Positions 6,309-15,093 of a DNA stretch of 38,323 bases are shown piece after piece; within the stretch, counting starts at the first letter, position 1, and every line of letters starts with the position of its first letter. The position numbers and the translations under genes are program-made. The stretch is from an uncultured Lachnospiraceae bacterium (GTDB lineage Bacteria; Bacillota; Clostridia; Lachnospirales; Lachnospiraceae): NCBI GenBank assembly GCA_902786205.1, contig CADABQ010000023.1:1-38323 (forward strand), in the 5' to 3' direction. The notes beneath the pieces were generated by a model, which saw only the letters and a program-made list of their open reading frames with translations, was not told where the DNA came from and did not search any database.

Positions 6309-9300
6309 CGCCTTTATTTTCAAGTTTTTATTTTTGGTTTTATTTTGAAATTTGATTTGTTTATTTGTCTTTGCAAATGCCTTCTTACCTACTTTGCTTA
6401 GATTGCTTGCTTTTACAACCACCTGCTTTAAGTTTGTATCGTTATAGAATGCCTTTTCTTCAATTATCGTTATATTTTTTCCGATAATAACTTTTTTCAG
6501 TTTTTTCTGGTTTGCAAAGGCTTTCTTTGCGATCACAGTTACTTTGTAAGTAATTCCGCCAAGCTTAACCGTATCCTTTATAGTCAGATTTTTAATATTC
6601 TTATCTGTACTTCCCATAACGGTTACTGTTTTACTCTTACCTTTATTTACTTTATATTTGATACCATTGACCGTATAAGTTTTTCCTTGTGTAACTGTAA
6701 TCTTAAATGTCTTTGTCAATGTACCTTCATAAGTACCAATACCTGTTACAATAATTTTTGCTGTACCTACATTTTTATTGTTTTTGTAAGTTACTTCGTA
6801 ATCAACACCCTTTTTCAAACCTGGAATAGAAACGGCTGGCTTAATTGCCTTTCCTGTCCAATTATAAGTTGTCTTAGCGATTTTTATTGTATAACCCTTT
6901 AAGGAAGTCAATCCTGGTTTTACATCATCACCTGGCAATTTATCTGGATCTTTAATTTCAATTTCATCTGGTGCCTGACTTGGAGTAGCTGTTGGTACCG
7001 CTGTTTCAGGTGCCTTTGTTACTATTGGTGTCTCTGTTACCACTGGTGTCTCTGTGATTACAGGTGTTGCTGTTACCTGCTCTGTTGTTTTTGGTGTTTC
7101 TGTAATAACAGGCTGTGTAGATTTTTCAGGCATACTTGTTGGTTCACCTGTTGGTGCAGCTGTTGCATCTTCTGTATCTGGTGTCTGTGTTGCTACAATT
7201 GGTGTTTGTGTTGGCTCAGCCGTTACAACCTGTACTGGTGTAGATGGCTGACTTCCACCCGGATTTTCTGGTTTTTTGGTAACTGGCGCAGGTGTAACTG
7301 CAATAGCTGTAGCTGTTACTTCCGGACTCTCTGTTGGTGTTACTTCTTCTCCATCATTTGCAAATACTACTACACCATTCTTTGCTGCCCACTTATTTAA
7401 AGGCTGATCTGTATAATAATTGCTATGTGTCAAACTTATTGTTGACAAGTGTGCATTGATTTCAGCATTGATTGCACTGCCAGAGGCCATATTGGCAGTA
7501 AGCTGTTCTGCAAATTCTTTGCTTCCAATTTCTTCTTTTGTTTTCTTTTCTACTCCTACATTCATGCAACCGGAAACATCCACACCAGCCGCTTTTACAT
7601 CAGATACTAAAGTATTTCCATTCTTCTGTGTCGCATCTGCATTGAAGTAACAATTATAATTTACTGCAATACCTGTTGTTCTACCTGTAACACCTCCAAT
7701 ATCTGTTGTTGGTGTCATTGCTGTCTGGTTTCCTCTTGCATAGCAGTTTACTAATGTTGCGCGATTTGTAGAAGATACCAGTCCGCCTGCGTATACCCAT
7801 GATTTATTGGTTTCTCCATAAACTTCCACATTTGCCCATGTATTTGTTACACGACCACGTAATAAATATCCAGCCATTCCACCAGCACGACAAAAACTGT
7901 CTGCTGTTGTAATAGACATCTTTCCAGTTACACTACAATTATCAATAACAATTCCCTGCTGTCCGCATCCAAGTAAACCACCACAATAATTTTGACCTTC
8001 TGTTTTGTTATAGATAGAAATATCTTGTAATTTCACATTTTTAATTTCTACATAATTTTTTAATGGGTCTATATTATTGAGTGAATTATCTTTATTGGTA
8101 ACGCCAAAGAAACCTGCGGTAAACATGTTTGCCGGTTCTTCCTTTGTTCCAATTGTAAGACCTTTTACTACATAATTATTTCCATCATAATTACCTGCAA
8201 ATGGATACACATTTCCATCCTGATATCCATGTCCGATTGGTAACCATTGTCCATGCAATGTAATATCTGCTGTCTGAACAAAATATACATCATAATAGTT
8301 TACATCTGCATTAATAGATTCTGCTAAATAACGGAGTTGCTCTTCTGTAGCAATTTCATATGGCTCTGTCTTTGTTCCTTTTCCGCCATTAAATTTACTT
8401 GCATCAAAAGCTTCATATGTTGTCTTATCGCCTAATTCAGCCTTAGCCAATGCTTCCTTTACTGCGTCCGCTACATCTCCCTGTGCATTCACTTTCTGTG
8501 TTGCCAATAATTCCGCAATAACACCTTCGGTATCTTCTGCACTTCCTGCAATAATTCCTGCATCTGTCACTACATTATTCACAATTTTTATCTGAACTGT
8601 AGCTGTTTTAGACTTATTTCTTCCATAATAGGTTCCATCTACATAAGAAACGCTGTCTCCATCATCATCTACAAATTCTACAGATGGTTTTTCATAGGTT
8701 ACCTTTGCCGCATTGTCTGATACAACAACACACTGCTTTTCTGCATCATAAGACCATTCTTTTAATGCAGTATCTGCATTTAATCCCCAACCAGTAATAT
8801 CAATTGGGAATTTCTTAAAGGTAGCATTTAATTGTGTAGCAAGCTTTTCACTTTGCATATCCTTCTGACTCATTGGATCGTTTGCATAAGTAAGACCACC
8901 AATATATTCTTCGCCTTCTTCATTGGTTCCACCACTTACTACTGTTCCTACTGCAATAATTGGATCTGGTGTTAAAGTACCGATTTTCATCGTTGCATTC
9001 TGATTATAGAAGTTGCAGTATGCCTTTCCAATTCCTGTTACCCAACCGGAAACTGCACCAGTATAGTAAGAATAATCATCTGTCTCATTGTCTCCCATGG
9101 CATAACAGTTTACCAAAGCACCTGCCTGCACACCAACCAATGTACTAATACTAGCCATACCTTCTTCTTCACGATTTGCACTTCCATACACATTTCCTAG
9201 TGTATAGTTATTTGCAATTAAACCACGGTTATTTAAACCTACCAGGCCACCTGCTTCTGCAATCGCTCCACCCTTTGTTGTAGAGGAAACATAAGCATTT

Positions 9301-10361
9301 GTCCAACTGTTTATAATATAACCATAGTACATAAATCCAGCGATTCCACCTGCAAAGTTATTGCCCTTATCTGCAACGTTTACAAGTTCACCAGAAACAG
9401 AGCAACCATCTACAGAAGCTCCTTTATACAAATATGCTGCAATTCCTCCTAAATAAGAAGATGCTTCACGATGTGTATACATTGCTACATCTGAAAGATG
9501 TAAATCTTTTACAAGTGCATGTTGACCAAGTAATCCAAAGAAACCATTATAGATATCCTGACCAATTTCTTTTGGCTCCTCTTTGGTTCCCATTTTTATT
9601 CCAGAAACCGTATAACCTTTTCCATCAAAGGTTCCATCAAACATATAGTCACTTCCTCCGATCGGATTCCATTCCTGATCAGATAAAATAATATCGTTTG
9701 CTAACGCTACATAGGTACCAAAGTAGTCATTATCCTCTGCAAGGGAGGCCGCAAAATCACGCAACTGCTTTTCATTGGAAACCAAATAAGGATCTTCCTT
9801 TGTTCCTGTACCACTAGCGAAAATCTTTCCATTCTGTCTCTCCTCGTAAACTTTTCCGGAAAGTGCTACCTTATTTCCTGCTACAGACCAGCTCTGTAAA
9901 GCTACATCTGTGATAGACGCTTCCTCTAATTTTTTGTTTACCTTTGCAATATTACTATTTAAAGTGCTTGCAAACTCAGTCGTACTAAAGTATGCCTTTT
10001 TAAATCCTTCACAATTTTCCAGTGTACCCACTTTTGAAATTGTTCCAGTTCCAACTGCCTGAAAAGCTTCTAATGCAGTATTGTTAATTTTTTGTACACT
10101 TTCTGTGTTGTAATATCCATAAACAGCATATCCGTCTGCTACGCTTCCTGTCAATTCACCATCAATTGCTCCAACCCATTTGTGTGGAGAATTATTATTG
10201 GTAGTTTCCATATTTCCTGTGGCGTAAACGTTATACTGTCTTCCTGCCTGCATACCTGCAATTCCACCAGCCATACCGCCAAAATTCGTGCTGTTTGGTG
10301 CTTCTGCTTTACAATTACCTGTTGCATAGCAGTTGGCAACTAACGTCTTTCCGCCTGCCAT
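6306..10361 (-). CDS. Large open remnant of the surface-protein pseudogene (1,351 codons)
   Basis: This frame is still fully open. It holds the end of module 1 (GGIAGMQAG..., NCYATGN); module 2 (GTGTKEDPYLVSNEKQL, about residues 185-520); a second, degenerate FMN_bind-like stretch (SYVDGTYYGRNKSK) without the S/T-G-A-T attachment motif; and module 3 (GTKTEPYEIATEEQL, about 665-1000). Modules carry GLUG-like repeats such as GGLVG and NCYARGN. A Thr/Pro/Glu-rich wall-spanning linker (about 1030-1150) leads to a C-terminal Ig-like and LRR_5/BspA-like part (KKAFANQKKLKKVIIGKNIT). There is no LPXTG signal. The first Met (10361) has no ribosome binding site and no signal peptide, so the fragment is unlikely to be secreted or made as such. 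The stop codon lies inside the repeat element that follows. Confidence 0.5.
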   Translation of the reverse strand: MAGGKTLVANCYATGNCKAEAPNSTNFGGMAGGIAGMQAGRQYNVYATGNMETTNNNSPHKWVGAIDGELTGSVADGYAVYGYYNTESVQKINNTALEAFQAVGTGTISKVGTLENCEGFKKAYFSTTEFASTLNSNIAKVNKKLEEASITDVALQSWSVAGNKVALSGKVYEERQNGKIFASGTGTKEDPYLVSNEKQLRDFAASLAEDNDYFGTYVALANDIILSDQEWNPIGGSDYMFDGTFDGKGYTVSGIKMGTKEEPKEIGQDIYNGFFGLLGQHALVKDLHLSDVAMYTHREASSYLGGIAAYLYKGASVDGCSVSGELVNVADKGNNFAGGIAGFMYYGYIINSWTNAYVSSTTKGGAIAEAGGLVGLNNRGLIANNYTLGNVYGSANREEEGMASISTLVGVQAGALVNCYAMGDNETDDYSYYTGAVSGWVTGIGKAYCNFYNQNATMKIGTLTPDPIIAVGTVVSGGTNEEGEEYIGGLTYANDPMSQKDMQSEKLATQLNATFKKFPIDITGWGLNADTALKEWSYDAEKQCVVVSDNAAKVTYEKPSVEFVDDDGDSVSYVDGTYYGRNKSKTATVQIKIVNNVVTDAGIIAGSAEDTEGVIAELLATQKVNAQGDVADAVKEALAKAELGDKTTYEAFDASKFNGGKGTKTEPYEIATEEQLRYLAESINADVNYYDVYFVQTADITLHGQWLPIGHGYQDGNVYPFAGNYDGNNYVVKGLTIGTKEEPANMFTAGFFGVTNKDNSLNNIDPLKNYVEIKNVKLQDISIYNKTEGQNYCGGLLGCGQQGIVIDNCSVTGKMSITTADSFCRAGGMAGYLLRGRVTNTWANVEVYGETNKSWVYAGGLVSSTNRATLVNCYARGNQTAMTPTTDIGGVTGRTTGIAVNYNCYFNADATQKNGNTLVSDVKAAGVDVSGCMNVGVEKKTKEEIGSKEFAEQLTANMASGSAINAEINAHLSTISLTHSNYYTDQPLNKWAAKNGVVVFANDGEEVTPTESPEVTATAIAVTPAPVTKKPENPGGSQPSTPVQVVTAEPTQTPIVATQTPDTEDATAAPTGEPTSMPEKSTQPVITETPKTTEQVTATPVITETPVVTETPIVTKAPETAVPTATPSQAPDEIEIKDPDKLPGDDVKPGLTSLKGYTIKIAKTTYNWTGKAIKPAVSIPGLKKGVDYEVTYKNNKNVGTAKIIVTGIGTYEGTLTKTFKITVTQGKTYTVNGIKYKVNKGKSKTVTVMGSTDKNIKNLTIKDTVKLGGITYKVTVIAKKAFANQKKLKKVIIGKNITIIEEKAFYNDTNLKQVVVKASNLSKVGKKAFAKTNKQIKFQNKTKNKNLKIKA

Positions 10362-10672
10362 TCCTGAAATACCACATATTTTTCTTCGTAAGTCTCTCCT
10401 TCATCAACCGATGTTGCAAAATAATCAAGCTGTTTTCCATTGCTGATCTGATAAGGATCTTCTTTTGTACCATTTCCTCCAGCGAACCCATCGTTCATAG
10501 CAGCTTTTGCCTGATTCAATCCATCCTTTACTGCTTGGATAATGCCCTTTGAACTATAGGTTGCGCCAGAAACCGTATCTACTTCTGTACTATTCTTTTC
10601 CACTATTTGATCAAGAATAACCTGTGCATTTTTATAATATCCCGGTGTATCTCCATGAGATTTTGTCTCAAG
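10340..10672 (-). pseudogene. Middle fragment of the surface-protein pseudogene
   Basis: Reading on directly after the in-frame TAA gives the second half of the FMN_bind domain (SHGDTPGYYKNAQVILDQIV, then DTVSGATYSSKGI) and the start of GLUG module 1 (GTKEDPYQISNGKQLDYFAT). The frame ends in an unrelated tail (FQEWQAERR) because of the frameshifting deletion. It has no signal peptide and no good ribosome binding site of its own. Confidence 0.6.
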
Positions 10673-10995
10673 TTATACGATTTTATCACCCTTGACAGTT
10701 ACTGCAATTTTCGTAGTCGCACTTTTGTAACCTGTTCCTATGCCTTCGTATGTACCATCATAATACACTTTTCCTGTATTTGCCTCTGAAACACTTACTT
10801 CACTGGCATATGTGTAAACAGGCATTCCCTGTACGCTTGTGGTTACCGTAGCAGCAACTGCAAGCATTGCAATCCATTTTTTCCATCTCTGTCTGTTTCG
10901 ACGAACTTTTACCATACTTAACCTCTTTTCTTTCTCGCCTTTCTCCAACTTGTTGCTGTCCATGGTTTGTGTTTTTTATCTGTTTGAAACATTCC

Positions 10996-11018
10996 CCGTA
11001 TCTGTGCACTGGATACGG
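10996..11018. other. Hairpin in the leader of the surface-protein gene
   Basis: CCGTATC and GATACGG form a perfect 7-bp stem with a 9-base loop, about 80 bp upstream of the start at 10915. No T run follows. I recognise no riboswitch here; the c-di-GMP aptamer signatures are absent. The rest of 10916-11230 shows nothing else besides the hairpin at 11056-11074. Confidence 0.35.
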
Positions 11019-11055
11019 AGGCCTTTCTACTATAGATATTCAATAGTATAAAAAT

Positions 11056-11074
11056 GGAGAGGTTCTCCCTCTCC
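11056..11074 (-). terminator. Probable terminator of the HAD/small membrane protein operon
   Basis: GGAGAGG-gagaa-CCTCTCC is a 7-bp GC-rich stem, followed on the minus strand by ATTTTTAT. It lies about 160 bp past the stop at 11231. Confidence 0.5.
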
Positions 11075-11230
11075 TATTCGCCTTTGTAATATTTCTAAAA
11101 CACAATCCATATAAATCCCCAATACACCCTTCTTTGTTAGCCCATGCTAACAAGTTGTATCATAGCAGTTTTTTCTGAAAGAAACAATAGATTACGTTGA
11201 TAATTTTTTTGATAATCTCCAAACTATATC

Positions 11231-11578
11231 CTATCGTTGCATCTTTACCCGTTTCCAAATTTCATCATACTGTATATACATTTTTTGTACTTCATTTTCT
11301 AATAAATAGTAATGTCCTATGTAAGGAATTAACAACACCAAAAACAATACACACAATGCCATAACAGGCAAAAACGTAGTAAGCAGCAAAATTCCAAAGG
11401 ACAATAACGTCAGAATAGCAAATACTACCGTAACAATTAAATGTATCAAGCGTTCGTGTTGAAAAAATCCAATCTGAATGAGATGTTCTTCCAAAATTTC
11501 ATTCCAATTTTTTTCCTCTGTATTATCCTCTAACAATGCATCCACCCGTTTTCGATAAGAAAGAATCCTCTTTTTCAT
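11231..11578 (-). CDS. Small two-helix membrane protein of unknown function
   Basis: A 115-residue protein I do not recognise. Residues 1-45 are polar and charged (MKKRILSYRKRVDALLEDN). Two adjacent membrane helices follow (about 48-68 and 70-92), then a short charged tail (YIQYDEIWKRVKMQR). The start at 11578 is chosen because AGGAGG lies 6-7 bases upstream and overlaps the stop codon of the HAD gene; a longer frame would begin inside that gene. The arrangement implies translational coupling with the HAD phosphatase, so the two may work together at the membrane, but nothing in the sequence proves that. Confidence 0.7.
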   Translation of the reverse strand: MKKRILSYRKRVDALLEDNTEEKNWNEILEEHLIQIGFFQHERLIHLIVTVVFAILTLLSFGILLLTTFLPVMALCVLFLVLLIPYIGHYYLLENEVQKMYIQYDEIWKRVKMQR

Positions 11579-11582
11579 TTTC

Positions 11583-12464
11583 TTACCTCCTCTCTTTTGC
11601 CTCCTGCTGATTGTACACATATTGTCTTTCTAGTTTTTCATAGGCTGCCGTTTTTTCAATAATGTTTTTTACCAATTGCTCCAATTCCTGTCCTTCTGAA
11701 TAGTCCGCAGAAGCATAATATCGAATTCGATTATCATTCATCATTTTATATACTTTGGTTTTATCCTGCGTTTTGGGATTGTAAACACCAATCGAATGTC
11801 CACCGTATGTATTCACCAGTTTCATACAAGGAATATCCGTATCACTGTCTCCAATATACACCATATTCCGAAAAGGTACCCGCATATGTTCTGGTGCAAA
11901 ATAATCATTTACACCAGAATCATTAATATCTAGTACACCCTTTTCTATTCGAAATAAGAACTGTGTTTTACTTGTATAATTGACTACCTGCGCCGGCCAT
12001 CTGGCAACTCCACGAGCATCAAAATAAAAAGAACTGGCATAAATCTTTTTAAAAACACCTTTCTTCACAATGGACGTTCCTTCTATCATTTCTTTTAATC
12101 CAGAGGAAATAATATAGTGTTCTATCTCCACACCATAACGCTCTCCGTATTCCTTGATCCGTTCAAACCAGGTGTCTACTCCTGGAAATAATTTCACTTT
12201 AGAGCCATATTCTGCAAGACTTTTTCGATTAAAGACAATTTTCCCCTGAGATTCTTCCACCATCTTATACATATATGCCAAATTGGTATCCATGTCATTT
12301 TCTCTTGCTAAACGGTCAGACTCATCCCAAAATTCCCGAATATCATACCCTACCGACTGAATATATCCCTGTGCCTGCATATCATCTGGAGATAAGGTCT
12401 TATCAAAATCATAACAGATTGCTAATACTGGTCTTTTTTCTTTTTTTTGATGTTCAAACTCCAT
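11583..12464 (-). CDS. HAD-family phosphatase
   Basis: A 293-residue cytoplasmic HAD hydrolase. Motif I is CYDFDKTLS, with the nucleophile D and the general acid D two residues later. Motif II is ISSGL, a conserved Lys (KTQ) stands for motif III, and motif IV is YIGDSDTDIP. The large insertion between motifs I and II acts as a cap and includes the FWDESDRLARENDMD segment. The substrate cannot be told from sequence; phosphoserine phosphatase-like members share the SSG and GDSxxD motifs. The start at 12464 (MEFEHQKKEKRPV) follows a GGGAG site at a normal distance. It is the first gene of a two-gene operon with the small membrane protein. Confidence 0.85.
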   Translation of the reverse strand: MEFEHQKKEKRPVLAICYDFDKTLSPDDMQAQGYIQSVGYDIREFWDESDRLARENDMDTNLAYMYKMVEESQGKIVFNRKSLAEYGSKVKLFPGVDTWFERIKEYGERYGVEIEHYIISSGLKEMIEGTSIVKKGVFKKIYASSFYFDARGVARWPAQVVNYTSKTQFLFRIEKGVLDINDSGVNDYFAPEHMRVPFRNMVYIGDSDTDIPCMKLVNTYGGHSIGVYNPKTQDKTKVYKMMNDNRIRYYASADYSEGQELEQLVKNIIEKTAAYEKLERQYVYNQQEAKERR

Positions 12465-12567
12465 ATTCTCAACTCCCTTAATCAATATCATTTCGTTCAA
12501 CCTAACGAAACGACATTACCTTGTTCCTTCAACATTTATCCGCAGGTATGCAAAATGAAAGTGTCAT

Positions 12568-13452
12568 CTACGCCTTTTTGATAATACCAAACCCAATTGG
12601 ATAAGGTCCTGTATGCACTCCGATTGTGGCACCAATCTGATATAACTTAATGTCTTTCACACCATACTTTTCCAATTTCTCCAGTGCCATACTCTTAAAT
12701 TCTTCTGCTTCTTCATAAGAATATCCATATCCAATACATAAACGATAGGTATCCATATCTATTTTACGTTCCTCTATATAAGCAATCAATAATTCAATTA
12801 CTTTTTGCAAAGACTTCTTTCTATTTCGAACAATCCTGGAAGAAAAAATTTCCCCTTCTTTTAACGTGATCAATGGTTTTACATTTAATAAAGATGCTGC
12901 AATTCCTGCCAGTTTTCCAATTCTGCCACCATGTTTTAAATAGTCCATGCTACCAATTGTAAAAAAGATACGTCCGCTTTCCCGAATGGCTAATAATCGT
13001 TCCACAGCCTCTTTATATTCTACCCCTTCATCCCGTAAACGACAGGCTTCTAATACATACATTCCCTGCAATACGGTATTAATCTGTGAATCAATCACTG
13101 TAATTTCTGCATCTGGATAATCTTCTGCAATCATGTCCTTAGCATTTAGTGCTGACTGCATAGAAGAACTAAATTTTGTAGAAATACAAATGCAAATAAT
13201 AGAAACATTTTCTTTTGCATGCTTTTCAAATACATTATAAAAATCCTGTGCAGATGGGCAAGAAGTCTTTGGAAATACTCCTTTTTCATCAACCATTTTC
13301 TGATAAAAATCGCGTACCGCAATCTCCTCTATCTCTTTTTGATACGTTTCTGAATCAAAAGATACATAAAATGGAACTACCTCTATATTATTTTCTTTTG
13401 CTAATTCTTCTGATAAGTCCATAGAACTATCACTTACTATCTGATATTTCAT
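12568..13452 (-). CDS. DegV family protein (fatty-acid binding)
   Basis: A 294-residue DegV protein, normal length for the family. The N-terminal lobe starts YQIVSDSSMDLSEE and has the TSCPS motif (about residues 63-67) that contacts the fatty-acid carboxylate. ICISTKFSSSMQSA follows, then a second lobe with GRI(G)KLAG, and the C-terminal HTGPYPIGFGIIKK signature. DegV/FakB proteins present fatty acids to the kinase FakA; no fakA is nearby. It appears to be a single gene: a gap with AT-rich DNA follows upstream, and its own ATG is preceded by a purine-rich AAGGAAGG stretch. Confidence 0.92.
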   Translation of the reverse strand: MKYQIVSDSSMDLSEELAKENNIEVVPFYVSFDSETYQKEIEEIAVRDFYQKMVDEKGVFPKTSCPSAQDFYNVFEKHAKENVSIICICISTKFSSSMQSALNAKDMIAEDYPDAEITVIDSQINTVLQGMYVLEACRLRDEGVEYKEAVERLLAIRESGRIFFTIGSMDYLKHGGRIGKLAGIAASLLNVKPLITLKEGEIFSSRIVRNRKKSLQKVIELLIAYIEERKIDMDTYRLCIGYGYSYEEAEEFKSMALEKLEKYGVKDIKLYQIGATIGVHTGPYPIGFGIIKKA

Positions 13453-13653
13453 TTTTACCTTCCTTTCTTACTTTTGTAATTTGAATGCTTGCTAAATTCT
13501 ATTTATTTCTTAACTTTATATGCAAAATTCACATATGCATGTATAAGAGAAATGCAATCAAAACCTTTTGCATTATAATCTTAAAACAAAGTATAACAAT
13601 TTTATATAACCTTATCAAGTGGTTTTTAAAACTACTTGTGCAAATAAGTAACA

Positions 13654-13676
13654 TTTCTGCCTGGCTGAACTGTTAC
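13654..13676 (+). repeat. Dispersed repeat with core CCYGGCTRAACTGTTAC, copy 1
   Basis: TTTCTGCC-TGGCTGAACTGTTAC matches 21 of 23 positions of the copy at 27126-27148 and the 17-bp core of the inverted copy at 16500-16520. It lies in the 275-bp gap between the DegV and diguanylate cyclase genes. Just upstream, 13618-13639 holds an imperfect palindrome (AAGTGGTTT / AAACTACTT). Confidence 0.6.
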
Positions 13677-13683
13677 GCAAATA

Positions 13684-13729
13684 AAAAAGAAGACAATATT
13701 ATAAAACTATAAACATTCGTCTTCTTTTT
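13684..13729. terminator. Terminator of the diguanylate cyclase gene
   Basis: AAAAAGAAGAC (13684-13694) and GTCTTCTTTTT (13719-13729) form a perfect 11-bp stem with T runs on both strands. The cyclase stop codon (13728-13730) lies at the foot of the stem. Confidence 0.75.
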
Positions 13730-14879
13730 ATTCTTTACTTTCCATTTTTTCAATCAGCCAACTACATTTTCCCCTCTTTTTCACCTCATACAACAAGTGG
13801 TCACTATTACGATACAGCATTTCATAGCTACTCTCCATCCCCTCGTCAACTACGATTCCACCAAGACTAATAGACAATCGTATTGTTTCCATTTCTTCCA
13901 CTTTGCACGCTGTTACTTTATTGAATAATTGTTGAATCTTATTTTTCGCAACCTCTAAATCAGTAATATATGGAAAAAATATACCAAATTCGTCGCCACC
14001 CAGACGCATCAAAACATCCTCATTCTGGATATTTTTTTTCATGCAACCAGCTAAATTTGTTAATACCTTATCTCCCATCATATGTCCGTATGTATCATTA
14101 ATCTGTTTAAAATCATCAAAATCAACGATACAAAAAACTCCACCAACTTTTTCTTCCAAATAAACTGCTATTCTCTTTTCGCCTGTTCTTCGTACATATA
14201 CACCCGTTAAGGTATCAATTTCTGCTAACAATTTATTCTCATTTGCCCTGCTATTCTCATCTCGCAAACGATTCACAACAATATTGCAAACCGGAATCAT
14301 GGATACATAAATCATACAGCGTGGCAAAACATAATAAAGCGTCAAATACAAAACAGGATTGTCATTGAACCCATGATTTACTAATTCCGTTCCTTTCACA
14401 TAATACTCCTTTGACATTACAGAAAGAAAAACCATATTCAAATCACATATACCATACTGATAACCAACAAATACAATAAATATCGTGCTAATCACAGATA
14501 GAACCGTTGTATACACAATCATTTTTTTCGAAGAATACAACATGGAATACATAATTGGAAACACATTGATCAATACGGCATGATACGTGAAAAACGTTCC
14601 CATCATAGATACTGATAATACTACAAAACCTGTAATCAAATATTTCATATATGGCTTTTTCAAGCTAAATATCTTACAAAAGAATAAGCATAGAACAAAG
14701 AAAAATACAGATAAAAACACTCCTCTTCCCGCGATTTTTTTGTCTAGAATAAAAATATTCAGTTGATTTAAAATCCACACAAGTAACACTACAATAATAG
14801 TGACCGTATAACAATGCAATGCTTGAATATTTGTTAAATACTCTTCTGTTTCCTCATTGCTGTTTCGCCAAAGCTGCAT
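13728..14879 (-). CDS. Membrane diguanylate cyclase (GGDEF)
   Basis: A 383-residue protein. Residues 1-205 contain about six membrane helices with short loops and no recognisable sensor domain. A GGDEF domain follows (about 210-378): LTGVYVRRTGEKR, IVDFDDFKQINDTYGH, and the signature RLGGDEFGIFF. Active GGDEF proteins make cyclic di-GMP from two GTP. The product-inhibition I-site (RxxD, five residues before GGDEF) is not seen; the matching stretch reads IQNEDVLM, so this enzyme is probably not feedback-inhibited. It is monocistronic, with its own promoter at 15004-15032 and terminator at 13684-13729. No c-di-GMP riboswitch was found in the window. Confidence 0.92.
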   Translation of the reverse strand: MQLWRNSNEETEEYLTNIQALHCYTVTIIVVLLVWILNQLNIFILDKKIAGRGVFLSVFFFVLCLFFCKIFSLKKPYMKYLITGFVVLSVSMMGTFFTYHAVLINVFPIMYSMLYSSKKMIVYTTVLSVISTIFIVFVGYQYGICDLNMVFLSVMSKEYYVKGTELVNHGFNDNPVLYLTLYYVLPRCMIYVSMIPVCNIVVNRLRDENSRANENKLLAEIDTLTGVYVRRTGEKRIAVYLEEKVGGVFCIVDFDDFKQINDTYGHMMGDKVLTNLAGCMKKNIQNEDVLMRLGGDEFGIFFPYITDLEVAKNKIQQLFNKVTACKVEEMETIRLSISLGGIVVDEGMESSYEMLYRNSDHLLYEVKKRGKCSWLIEKMESKE

Positions 14880-15003
14880 TTTATCACCTCATATCTTTAC
14901 GTAAATTAGGTAATTGCGAAACTCATAGAGCGTTACAACCTATTTAAAACAAAACTTTATGTATTGCAAAAGACTCCTCAATCAAAAAACATGCCTTTTA
15001 TTA

Positions 15004-15032
15004 TTATAAAGTATAACGCATCATAACGCAAC
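15004..15032 (-). promoter_or_regulatory. Promoter of the diguanylate cyclase gene
   Basis: Minus-strand -35 TTGCGT (15027-15032) and perfect -10 TATAAT (15004-15009) are 17 bases apart. The leader would be about 118 nt. Confidence 0.6.
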
Positions 15033-15049
15033 AAAATAACGCATCATAT
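15014..15049. repeat. Triple ATAACGC repeat over the cyclase promoter
   Basis: ATAACGC occurs at 15014-15020, 15024-15030 and 15037-15043. The first and third extend to ATAACGCATCATA with a 23-bp period. The copies overlap the -35 and the spacer, so they are candidate operator sites for an unknown regulator. Confidence 0.5.
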
Positions 15050-15093
15050 TTGTCCTTATAATCAAGCCATTGTTATAGTTTCCAGCGGCCCCT

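Larger units (their letters stand above)
6306..10915 (-). pseudogene. Decayed surface protein: FMN_bind, GLUG-type modules, Thr/Pro linker, LRR-type C-terminus
   Basis: One ancestral gene of about 1,530 remaining codons read leftwards. The ATG at 10915 has an AAGAGG site and starts a signal peptide (MVKVRRNRQRWKKWIAMLAV..., cleaved near TYA-SE). An FMN_bind domain follows, beginning YYDGTYEGIGTGYK and ending in the flavinylation motif DTVSGATYSS. Two lesions break it. A TAA at 10673-10675 interrupts the FMN_bind domain in frame: KGDKIV, stop, then LETKSHGDTPGYY. Near 10362-10380, YEEKYV is joined out of frame to GISGMAGGKTLV; comparison with the other modules suggests about 150 codons are missing. 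Both ends of each break belong to recognisable domains, so this is a real gene that has lost function, unless the breaks are assembly errors. The long intact remainder suggests recent decay. Confidence 0.8.

Noticed and set aside
7054..7251. Plus-strand frame opposite the Thr/Pro linker of the surface protein
   Set aside because: Its Val/Gly-rich repeats are only the reverse reading of the TP repeat; there is no ribosome binding site.
10975..11110. A possible c-di-GMP or other riboswitch before the surface-protein gene
   Set aside because: Hairpins are present, but the conserved aptamer elements of c-di-GMP-I and -II are not.
15014..15049. ATAACGC repeats as a CRISPR-like array
   Set aside because: Only three 7-bp units with 3-6 bp between them, no spacers of normal length and no cas genes.
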